Shown here: one piece after another, positions 17,193 through 24,497 of the stretch
Position numbering within the stretch: position 1 is the first letter of the stretch
How the letters are laid out: each line of letters opens with the position of its first letter
Source of the DNA: Methylobacter luteus IMV-B-3098
GTDB lineage: Bacteria > Pseudomonadota > Gammaproteobacteria > Methylococcales > Methylomonadaceae
Direction: 5' to 3'
Length of the DNA stretch: 64,000 nt
Assembly: GCF_000427625.1 (NCBI RefSeq)
Contig: NZ_KE386569.1
Location: forward strand, 311,376 to 375,375
Made by a program: the position numbers and the translations under genes
Notes under the pieces: generated by a model
What the model was told of the DNA's origin: nothing
The model's input: the letters and a program-made list of their open reading frames with translations, nothing else
The model's database searches: none

Positions 17193-17381
17193 ATGAGCAT
17201 AAAGAATATCGTATTATTGCTGGCCATGGCTGGTGTCATGCAAGGCTGTGTTTTGACCAAAGTGGCTACGGTACCGATGCGTTTAGGCGCCGCCGTGATT
17301 TCGATCGTACCCGGTGTGGGCAATACTGCGCATGATGCGATCGATGAAGCGGCAGAATCCGTTGATGATGTTCCAATTTGA
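17193..17381 (+). CDS. Small lipoprotein, DUF6726-like
   Basis: A 62-residue protein: N-terminal hydrophobic signal 'IVLLLAMAGVMQGCV' with a lipobox Cys at residue 19, then 'VATVPMRLGAAVISIVPGVG' and 'NTAHDAIDEAAESVDDVPI'. The pattern 'C..TK..TVPMR...VPGVGN' matches a family of tiny proteobacterial lipoproteins of unknown function (DUF6726). A good GGAG ribosome binding site precedes the ATG. It faces the following minus-strand gene across a shared terminator-like hairpin. Confidence 0.75.
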   Translation: MSIKNIVLLLAMAGVMQGCVLTKVATVPMRLGAAVISIVPGVGNTAHDAIDEAAESVDDVPI

Positions 17382-17430
17382 TTTATTGCCGGAATAATAG
17401 TTAGCAGAACTATTCTCGCACATGCTGTAG

Positions 17431-17476
17431 CAGGAGTATTAGCCTCATTAATCGGGGTTAATACTCCTGGCTGGGT
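17431..17476. terminator. Bidirectional hairpin between convergent genes
   Basis: CAGGAGTATTA (17431-17441) pairs with TAATACTCCTG (17459-17469), an 11-bp stem, with a T-rich tail to the right. It lies between the lipoprotein gene ending at 17381 and the minus-strand gene ending at 17481. Confidence 0.65.
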
Positions 17477-17480
17477 TTCT

Positions 17481-18695
17481 TTATGATTTCTTTTCCAGCG
17501 CCTGCGGAAGATTGCGGGCGATCGCCTTAACAAAGCTGTGAATATCCTCGGCCGAATGATGTCTCGTCAACGTGAAGCGGATACCCGATTTGCGCCGCGA
17601 GACGGCCGGGTAAACAGCATGGTTCGTGTAAAAACCTTCGTCCTGCAGGCGTTTGACCATGTGGGCGGCGACATGAGGATGTCCCAGTTTGATGTAAAAA
17701 ATAGGTGATTTTGACGGAGTCGCTAAAGGTAGTTCATATTCCTTAAACAGAAGGTTGCACAGCGAGATGCGATCTTTCAGTTCCTTTTGCAGGCGCTCGA
17801 TTTCGGGCGACAGATGAATGCGGGTTGAAGCAAGCGCGGCGCCCAGCATGGGCGGCTGGATAGGGCCTGAGAAAATCATGGGGCCGCCGCAGTTTTTAAC
17901 CAGGCGATGCATTTGTGCCGATGGGAAGATCAGCACACCGCCTCCGGCCGAGAATGCCTTGCACAAAGACGTGGCAACCACCATGCGTTCCTGAATGGGC
18001 ATCTTGTCGAGGACGTAACCCCGGCCATGTTTGCCGGTCCAGCTCATGCCATGCGCGTCATCAAAGTACAGATGCAGCTGTTCGTAGCGCTGTAACAGTG
18101 CGCCTAAAGCGCCCACGGGAGCTAAATCGCCAAACATGCTGTAGACCCCATCTGTCAGATACCAGATATGGTTATATTCAGGGCTCAGTGCGTTAATGCG
18201 CTCTTCCAGTAGCTCCAGGTTGCCGTGGGGCAGGACTTCGACCGGAACGCCTTCTACCTTCACGAGTTTTGCAGCCGTTTGAACACTGTTGTGCACCATC
18301 TGGTCGATAAGGATTACATCGCCTTTCTGGATGAGGACGGGGAGGGCAGCCATATGACCCAATGTTGTCGTGGGCGTGACCAGCGCATAGCCCCCGAATA
18401 GTTCCTCCAGCAGTGCCTCCAGCTCCTTGTAGGGTGTGGCGGAGAGATAGGTTCTTGAGACAGCAAACTGTGTACCATAGCGCATGACGGCATCAATAGT
18501 GCCTTGTCTAAGCCGCTTATCCAGTTCCAGGCCCAAATAACTGCAGAGCGCGAAATTGACCATATGTCTGCCGTTCAGGCAGATCGTCCTCCCATTGTAA
18601 AACTCGTCTTCAGTCGTATGCTGAGCTAGGCCATGATTAACCCCGGCGGTTATTATTTCGTCAAAAGCGGTTACCCAGCTTGATTTAATAGCCAT
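17481..18695 (-). CDS. Alpha-oxoamine synthase family PLP-dependent enzyme
   Basis: A 404-residue fold-type I PLP enzyme of the KBL/AONS/serine palmitoyltransferase group, which condenses an amino acid with an acyl thioester. Visible motifs are 'VNFALCSYLGLELDKRLR' (substrate entrance), 'GTQFAVSRTYLSATPYKELE', 'FDDAHGMSWTGKHGRG' (PLP-stacking and Asp region, residues 211-226) and the Schiff-base Lys246 in 'ATSLCKAFSAGGG'. It is not close to CqsA or BioF by eye; the neighbourhood holds no biotin genes. The product could be an amino-ketone, lipid precursor or signal. The ATG at 18695 has AGGA eight bases upstream. It is transcribed alone, divergent from the helicase gene. Confidence 0.8.
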   Translation of the reverse strand: MAIKSSWVTAFDEIITAGVNHGLAQHTTEDEFYNGRTICLNGRHMVNFALCSYLGLELDKRLRQGTIDAVMRYGTQFAVSRTYLSATPYKELEALLEELFGGYALVTPTTTLGHMAALPVLIQKGDVILIDQMVHNSVQTAAKLVKVEGVPVEVLPHGNLELLEERINALSPEYNHIWYLTDGVYSMFGDLAPVGALGALLQRYEQLHLYFDDAHGMSWTGKHGRGYVLDKMPIQERMVVATSLCKAFSAGGGVLIFPSAQMHRLVKNCGGPMIFSGPIQPPMLGAALASTRIHLSPEIERLQKELKDRISLCNLLFKEYELPLATPSKSPIFYIKLGHPHVAAHMVKRLQDEGFYTNHAVYPAVSRRKSGIRFTLTRHHSAEDIHSFVKAIARNLPQALEKKS

Positions 18696-19108
18696 TAAAT
18701 ATTCCTAACTGAAAGGGAGTTATTTTTACTGATCCTGCGATTTGAGGTGTATAGTAAATTCGCTTTTTTGTGACCTGCGTCAAACATTGACCGGGCCATG
18801 AGGATATTTTGCCGATCTGCAGTTTCTGATCTTTCCTGAAATCGATGGAATTGTTCAATTTGCGCCACAGTCGCCTTCGGCTAAACTATATATTAGGAGT
18901 GTGATAGACAGCCAAGAAGGGGACTGTGACGGGAGAAAGGTTAAATCATAAAGCTTAACTAAGACTTAACAATTACCCTATGATTTAAGAAATAACCGTG
19001 TTTTTAATGAATCCGCTTAATAAAATAAAGATAACCTATTACTATTAATAAGGATTATCTGATGAAATAATAGTGATTTATTAAATTTTATTAATATTTA
19101 AATCAAGC
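18696..19108. other. AT-rich intergenic region between divergent genes
   Basis: 413 bp separating the minus-strand PLP enzyme from the helicase. It should contain two divergent promoters. TTTACT..TATACA on the minus strand around 18740-18765 is a possible one for the PLP enzyme. The right part has short repeated CTTAACTAAGACTTAAC sequence (about 18954-18970). I see no gene or RNA structure I can name. Confidence 0.4.
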
Positions 19109-22075
19109 TTGGATAACCAACTCATACCTTATCAAACCAGCTTTTTAGCCAAGACATTCGCCGCGCACGCCTTGACTTATCGTTTATTGACGGTCGCCAG
19201 GCAGGGCATCGTGGTATCGGGCAATGAAACCCGCACAATCCCATTCTTGCGGATTGCTCCGGGCATAGCGATTGAACGAGGCTATTTCTGGGATGCCTTG
19301 GCAATTTATCTGGAAGACGGCCGGACTATTCGCTTTGGCGGTATCTCAAAGAAAAAGGCGGGCAGTCTTCAAGCCGAATTAAACCGGCAAACCCGAAACT
19401 ATATTAAAAGTTTTTATCAGGCCATTATTCCCGATCTGAGGCAGGCCTGTCAGCAAGCCCAGGCTTTATTCCATGGCCAGCGTTACATCCGTCATGCTGT
19501 CGCCCTGCAATGGCTGAAAAACCATGAACATTTGCGCGACGGCGTTTCCCGTCCAGATATTTCGCACTATCTGTCTAGGGAAGAGAATCAGCTGATTGAG
19601 CTGATCCGGCCTTTCCTGGAAAAGGGCTACGACCATATCGCTAAGATCAATGACGCTTACGTCCAATTCCAGCTCAAGAAATACCGCGACTATTTCGACC
19701 GGATTGAGAGCAATCCTTTAACCGGCAGGCAACGCAAAGCCTGCGTGATCGATGAACAGCATAACCTGGTGCTGGCGGGGGCCGGAACCGGCAAGACCAG
19801 CACCATGATAGGCCGGGCCGGTTATCTTCTAAAGTCAGGGCTCGCGGCACCCGATCAAATTCTGATGCTGGCCTATGCCAATAAGGCCGCCAAGGAAATG
19901 GAGGAGCGCATTCACGCCAGGCTGGGCATTAGCACGCTGACGGTCAAGACTTTCCACAGCCTCGGCAAACAGATCATTACCGATGTCGAAGGCGCGGTGC
20001 CGGCCATTGACAAAATGGCCGAAGACGAAGCATTGAGAGCCAGGTTTGTCGATGACCGGATCAAACAGTTTTTACTCGATCATCACTATAAATCCCGGTT
20101 GGTCACTTACTTTACGCGCTTTATTTATCCCTATAAAAGCCAGTTCGCCTTTAAAACGGAAGGAGCCTATCACGCCTACATTCTGGAAAACGAAATCCGC
20201 ACGCTACAGGGCGAACTGGTCAAGAGCTATGAGGAATGCGAAATCGCCAATTACCTGTACCGGCAGGGCATCGTTTACGAGTATGAAGCCAATTACCAGG
20301 TCAATACGGCCGGGCCGGATTTCAAAGCCTATCAGCCCGATTTTTACCTGCCCGGGTACGGGCTTTATATCGAGCATTTCGCCATCAATGAAAACGGCGA
20401 AACCCCGCCGTTCATCGACCGGCAAAAATACCTTGAAGGCATGGCTTGGAAGCGCGCGCTGCATGAAACGCATAAAACGCGGCTGATCGAGACTTTCAGC
20501 TATCAAAAACACCAGGGCGTACTGATCGATGCGCTCAGGACGCAATTAGTGGCGACCGGCGTTCAATTCAGACCCGTGCCGGATGATCAGCTGCTAAGCC
20601 GGTTGCGCGAATTCGGTGAAATATCCAGATTCAGCGAATTGATCGCGAAAGTCCTGGCCTTGTTCAAGGCGGCTTACCTGTCCGTAAAAGACCTGAGCAG
20701 CCTGGCGCACCAGCATGAAGACAAGGAGCGCATGCTGGCAGCGGTACTGCTGTTTGAGCCGGTTTACCAGGCTTACCAACAGCACCTGCACGACAACGGT
20801 ACGATCGATTTTGATGACATGATCGGTAAGGCCATAAGTTATGTAGAATCCGGCCGGTATCGTTCGCCTTACCGGTATGTACTGGTGGATGAGTTTCAGG
20901 ATATCTCGGCGAGCCGGGCCCGGCTGGTCAAAGCGCTGCTCGCGCAGCATGCCGATAACAGCCTGTTTTGTGTGGGCGACGACTGGCAGGCCATTTACTG
21001 TTTTACCGGCAGCGATGTATCGATCACGAGGGATTTTGAAAAACACTTCGGCTTTACGGCCACGAGCGTGCTCGACAAGACCTTTCGCTTCAACAATAAA
21101 ATAGGCGAGGTCGCGTCCCGGTTTGTCAGCCGGAATCCGGCCCAGATCAAAAAGCGGATCCAGAGCCACAGTCAGGTAGATAAACCGGCTGTCTCGCTGA
21201 TCAAGACCGCTGCCGAATCGATCGGCCTCGATGCCGCGCTGTTCAGCATCTCTCGAAAACAGCCTGCTGGCGCCAGCGTGCTGATTCTGGCCCGATTTCA
21301 TTTCAGGCAACCCGAGCTTTCCAGTCTGAAACGCCAGTATCCAAACTTAAAGTTGCAGTTCATGACGGTGCATGCGTCCAAAGGCAAGGAGGCTGATTAC
21401 GTGATTGTCCTGGGACTGGAACACGGCAAGCAGGGTTTTCCTTCGGAAAAAGCCACGCATGCGCTGCTGGAATTGTTATTGCCTGAAGCGGAAGACTATC
21501 AATACGCGGAGGAAAGGCGGCTGTTTTATGTCGCGCTGACGCGGGCAAGGCATCATGTGTATCTGATCACCGACGGCAACAAGGCGTCGAGTTTCGTCCG
21601 CGAACTGGTCGACGACCGATACGCCATTCTGGCCGATGAGTTTCAGGGGCACGGTTTCCAGAAGCAATTGGCCGATACGCCCTGCGAGCGCTGTCAAACC
21701 GGTTATATGATTGCCAGAAAAAGCCAGTACGGCATTTTTTACGGCTGCAATCAATATCCGCTCTGCAGCCATACGCAAAAAGGCTGCCCGAAGTGCGGCA
21801 GTGCCTTGATTACGAAGGGACGCTCCAGGGTTTGTAAAAACGGGGACTGTGAGGTTGAAGAACCGGTCTGCCCGAAATGCGGCGGAAGCATGATCCTGCG
21901 CAAAGGCAAGCACGGCCAATTCTGGGGATGCGCCAATTACCGGCCGCATGCCGGCTTTTCCTGCAATCATACCGAGCAGCCCCTGGACATTAAGACTCAA
22001 GCCGGACCGGCGAATCGAACTGTCGTTCCGGCCGGAAAAACATCCGTTGATAACAGGAAGGATAAACAAACATGA
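19109..22075 (+). CDS. helD: DNA helicase IV (HelD)-like UvrD-superfamily helicase with nuclease-like insertion and zinc ribbons
   Basis: A 988-residue SF1 helicase, about 300 residues longer than E. coli HelD (684). The N-terminus ('IVVSGNETRTIPF' and 'FRFGG'-like region) matches the HelD-specific domain. Helicase motifs follow: Walker A 'LAGAGTGKTS' (224-230), 'VDEFQDIS' (DE at 594-595), 'VGDDWQAIYCFTGSD', 'LDKTFRFN', 'FMTVHASKGKEADYVIVLG' and 'RRLFYVALTRARH'. Residues about 385-470 form an insertion with 'YEYEANYQ', 'AYQPDFYLPGYGLYIEHF' and a Lys/Arg-rich tail, resembling a PD-(D/E)XK nuclease core. The C-terminus (from about 858) has topoisomerase-type Cys4 ribbons: 'CERCQTGY', 'CPKCGSAL', 'CPKCGGSM'. 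The start is a TTG with no clear ribosome site, so the N-terminus is uncertain. The next gene overlaps by 4 bp. Confidence 0.88.
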   Translation: MDNQLIPYQTSFLAKTFAAHALTYRLLTVARQGIVVSGNETRTIPFLRIAPGIAIERGYFWDALAIYLEDGRTIRFGGISKKKAGSLQAELNRQTRNYIKSFYQAIIPDLRQACQQAQALFHGQRYIRHAVALQWLKNHEHLRDGVSRPDISHYLSREENQLIELIRPFLEKGYDHIAKINDAYVQFQLKKYRDYFDRIESNPLTGRQRKACVIDEQHNLVLAGAGTGKTSTMIGRAGYLLKSGLAAPDQILMLAYANKAAKEMEERIHARLGISTLTVKTFHSLGKQIITDVEGAVPAIDKMAEDEALRARFVDDRIKQFLLDHHYKSRLVTYFTRFIYPYKSQFAFKTEGAYHAYILENEIRTLQGELVKSYEECEIANYLYRQGIVYEYEANYQVNTAGPDFKAYQPDFYLPGYGLYIEHFAINENGETPPFIDRQKYLEGMAWKRALHETHKTRLIETFSYQKHQGVLIDALRTQLVATGVQFRPVPDDQLLSRLREFGEISRFSELIAKVLALFKAAYLSVKDLSSLAHQHEDKERMLAAVLLFEPVYQAYQQHLHDNGTIDFDDMIGKAISYVESGRYRSPYRYVLVDEFQDISASRARLVKALLAQHADNSLFCVGDDWQAIYCFTGSDVSITRDFEKHFGFTATSVLDKTFRFNNKIGEVASRFVSRNPAQIKKRIQSHSQVDKPAVSLIKTAAESIGLDAALFSISRKQPAGASVLILARFHFRQPELSSLKRQYPNLKLQFMTVHASKGKEADYVIVLGLEHGKQGFPSEKATHALLELLLPEAEDYQYAEERRLFYVALTRARHHVYLITDGNKASSFVRELVDDRYAILADEFQGHGFQKQLADTPCERCQTGYMIARKSQYGIFYGCNQYPLCSHTQKGCPKCGSALITKGRSRVCKNGDCEVEEPVCPKCGGSMILRKGKHGQFWGCANYRPHAGFSCNHTEQPLDIKTQAGPANRTVVPAGKTSVDNRKDKQT

Positions 22076-23001
22076 TATTTGAACTGTACCCGCTACGGGC
22101 GGGAAGCGAGCGCCCGGCCGGCGTGCTGAATATCGCCCATCGCGGCGCGCGCGCGTTTGCGCCCGAAAACACATTGGCCGCTTTCGAGAAGGCGAAGCGC
22201 TTTGGTTGCCAGATGGTCGAGCTGGATGTGCATCTGTCCAAAGACGGCGAATTGATCGTGCATCACGATGAACAGTTGACGCGCTGCACCGATGCCAGAG
22301 TGAAATTTCCGGGCCTCAGCAGCTATATGATTTCCGATTTCACCTATGATGAGTTGCATCGGCTGGATGCCGGCAGCTGGTACGTCGAACAACTCTCATT
22401 GCCCGCTTATCAACGGCAGTGGTTTCTGCAAGGCTTGACCGGCGAAGAGATTGAGCAGTTTGTCAGCGTGCAGGAGCTCGCCTTCTACGCTTCCGGCGAG
22501 ATCGGGCTGCCTACGTTACGCCAGGCGCTGGAACTGGCGTTAAGTGCAGAGCTAATGGTCAACATAGAGCTTAAAGCGCTGCCGCGCATGTACCCGGGCA
22601 TGGCCGAGGCGGTCGTGGAACTCGTTGAGTCGCTGGGCATGGAAAACCGTGTCCTGGTTTCGTCGTTCGATCATGAACAGCTGGTCAGCGTGCGCCAGCG
22701 CTCAGACAGCATAGCGACAGGCGTGCTGACCGGTGACCGGCTCGCGAAACCGGGCGCCTATCTGGCGTTGCTCGATGCCGATGCCTACCATCCGGGCACC
22801 GATTCGATGGGATTTTACTCGTTGACGCGAAAGCTCGATCCGTGCGGAATTATCGATGTTCTGGCGTCAGGCCGCGCCGTCAATGTCTGGACCTGCAACG
22901 ATAAGGATGAGATGCGGCAGTTGATCGCCGCCGGTGTGACCGGTGTGATTTCGGACTTCCCCAACCGGGTCCGCGATGTGTTGCTGGCATGCCAAGACTG
23001 A
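22072..23001 (+). CDS. Glycerophosphodiester phosphodiesterase
   Basis: A 309-residue GDPD TIM-barrel enzyme hydrolysing glycerophosphodiesters to glycerol-3-phosphate and an alcohol. Catalytic residues are visible: His23-Arg24 in 'NIAHRGARAF', Glu32 in 'APENTLAAFE', Glu50/Asp52 in 'MVELDVHLSKDG' and His65 in 'LIVHHDEQL'. Later strands 'VNIELKALPRMYPG' and 'VSSFDHEQLV' and the C-terminal 'GVTGVISDFPNRV' complete the barrel. No signal peptide, so it is cytoplasmic and of UgpQ type. It overlaps helD by 4 bp (ATGA) and is probably co-transcribed, although no functional link is evident. Confidence 0.9.
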   Translation: MIFELYPLRAGSERPAGVLNIAHRGARAFAPENTLAAFEKAKRFGCQMVELDVHLSKDGELIVHHDEQLTRCTDARVKFPGLSSYMISDFTYDELHRLDAGSWYVEQLSLPAYQRQWFLQGLTGEEIEQFVSVQELAFYASGEIGLPTLRQALELALSAELMVNIELKALPRMYPGMAEAVVELVESLGMENRVLVSSFDHEQLVSVRQRSDSIATGVLTGDRLAKPGAYLALLDADAYHPGTDSMGFYSLTRKLDPCGIIDVLASGRAVNVWTCNDKDEMRQLIAAGVTGVISDFPNRVRDVLLACQD

Positions 23002-23346
23002 TTAACTGATGTGACGCATCAGTTGAATTGAGACGGGTTTAAAAAGTACCGCCAGCGCGACGGTTGTTTGAATTCAACCCTACACACGCGCATCGCATCC
23101 TATTCAGGCGACGAGGTCCTGTGAGTTGAATGAAGATCGGTTTAACAACCTATCGCCAGCGCGGCAAGCAGGATAAAAAACGGCCCATGCCGTAACATCA
23201 GTGATTAATTATCCGCGAAGAACGCGAACGACTTGTAGGATACAGGAGGTAGAGCAATGCAAGAGCGGTTGCCGAGGACACGAAGAAAAAACATAACTTC
23301 GTGGTTTGCTGATTGATTAAACCACAGCCGGTTTTATTACCAACAA
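23002..23346. repeat. Repeat-rich intergenic region
   Basis: 345 bp between convergent genes, with no gene. It contains ACGCATCAGTTGAATTGA (23014-23031, identical at 12812) followed by a segment ending CCGCCAGCGCG. A second degenerate copy (about 23122-23165, with CGCCAGCGCGGCAAG) follows, then CGTAACATCAGTGA (23191-23204, identical at 10321). The stretch 23240-23290 (GGAGGTAGAG, TTGCCGAGGACACGAAGAA) resembles 61752-61792. It looks like a pile-up of several members of a dispersed intergenic repeat family. Confidence 0.65.
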
Positions 23347-24468
23347 TCAGGCAAAGCGATCAGGCAGCCAGCCGCGATTCACGCATTCCCGAAAGCTCCA
23401 GCCCTGCATGGTTTCTGTCTTGTAGCTCCAGAAAAACCAGCCCAGGTATTTCTCGAAAGTCGCCAGCTGAGCCGCGGCATAGCCGCGATAGGCGACAGAC
23501 AGCTGGAACTCGTCCATGTCTGTCAATGTATGGTCGAAAGGTCCGTTCGCCCAGAGCGAAACCATTTTCAAATCCAGCCCCAGGCTCCATTCGCCGACAT
23601 AAGTCGGCAGGCCTAAATGGCTTATGATGTCGTCGGCTTCATTTTTCCAGTCCACGGCGGCCTTTTTTATATGGCCGTAAATATCCGTATTAATGTCGGC
23701 AGGGTCAAAACACTGGTAGCGGTGGATATCGAACACGACATTGCTGAACCCGGGTTCCTGAAGAAAGCCTGTATATTCCGTGTAGGACCGAAAGCCGTCA
23801 TGGAAGACCACGGCAACGTCGCGGGCCTGGCAGTATCTCCGTATCCGGTGGTAGCCTTCCGCCGTGTACCGCTTTAACAGAGCCGTATCGATGTCCCAGC
23901 GCGGCTCGTTCAAGACCTCGATGGCATGCAGGGCGGGCCGGCCGTGGTAGCGCTCGGCCAGGCGCTCCAGCACCCGCAGCGAGTAATCGATATAGTCCTG
24001 ATGGGTATGCCACTCGCAGACGCTCTGGATGCCGCCGTTGTCAAAGCCGTTCTGGCAGCCGGGCGCGGCGTGCAGATCCAGCACGATCAGCAGCCCGTAC
24101 TCCTCGGCCCAGTCGAAAGCGCGGTCGAGAATCTCCAGTCCGCCCTTAACATAGGGATGTAAGACCGGGCCATAGGCGCGATGGTAAGGGTAGTCCGGCT
24201 CGGTTATCCAGTGGCCGACCGGAATCCGGACCGCATTGATGCCGATCCGGGCCAGCCAGGCAAAATCCTCGCGCGTGATAAACGTATCCCAGTGCTTTTT
24301 CAGCAAGGGTTCGGCGCGCGGCCCCAGTTCCACGCAATAAGAAGTCTCGTCAACGGCTTTCAGGCCCTCGAAGAGACTGGGCGTCATCCATTTTTCCAGC
24401 AGCAGCCAGCCGCCGAGATTGACGCCGCGCAGCTTCTTGCCGCTTTTATTGTTAAATACCGGTTTCAT
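23347..24468 (-). CDS. GH5 family glycosidase (exo-beta-1,3-glucanase-like)
   Basis: A 373-residue GH5 TIM-barrel hydrolase. It opens with 'LRGVNLGGWLLLEKWMTPSL', the signature also seen in fungal exo-1,3-glucanases. Catalytic residues: acid/base Glu188 in 'IEVLNEPRWD' and nucleophile Glu293 in 'YVGEWSLGLD'; the conserved 'LDLHAAPGCQNGFDNGG' (His133) and 'FDIHRYQCFD' (His249) line the active site. No signal peptide, which is unusual for a secreted glucanase and points to a cytoplasmic or non-classically placed enzyme. It precedes, on the same strand, no polysaccharide gene; its upstream neighbour is an ABC exporter 29 bp away, so they may be co-transcribed. Substrate inferred: a beta-glucan or glucoside. 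Confidence 0.87.
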   Translation of the reverse strand: MKPVFNNKSGKKLRGVNLGGWLLLEKWMTPSLFEGLKAVDETSYCVELGPRAEPLLKKHWDTFITREDFAWLARIGINAVRIPVGHWITEPDYPYHRAYGPVLHPYVKGGLEILDRAFDWAEEYGLLIVLDLHAAPGCQNGFDNGGIQSVCEWHTHQDYIDYSLRVLERLAERYHGRPALHAIEVLNEPRWDIDTALLKRYTAEGYHRIRRYCQARDVAVVFHDGFRSYTEYTGFLQEPGFSNVVFDIHRYQCFDPADINTDIYGHIKKAAVDWKNEADDIISHLGLPTYVGEWSLGLDLKMVSLWANGPFDHTLTDMDEFQLSVAYRGYAAAQLATFEKYLGWFFWSYKTETMQGWSFRECVNRGWLPDRFA

Positions 24469-24497
24469 TATACTGTCTAAAAGTGGCCTGGCTGTGG

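Noticed and set aside
17481-18695. Assignment of the PLP enzyme as CqsA (CAI-1 synthase)
   Set aside because: The fold and Lys fit the superfamily, but the sequence around the active site does not follow Vibrio CqsA and no CqsS-like receptor is nearby.
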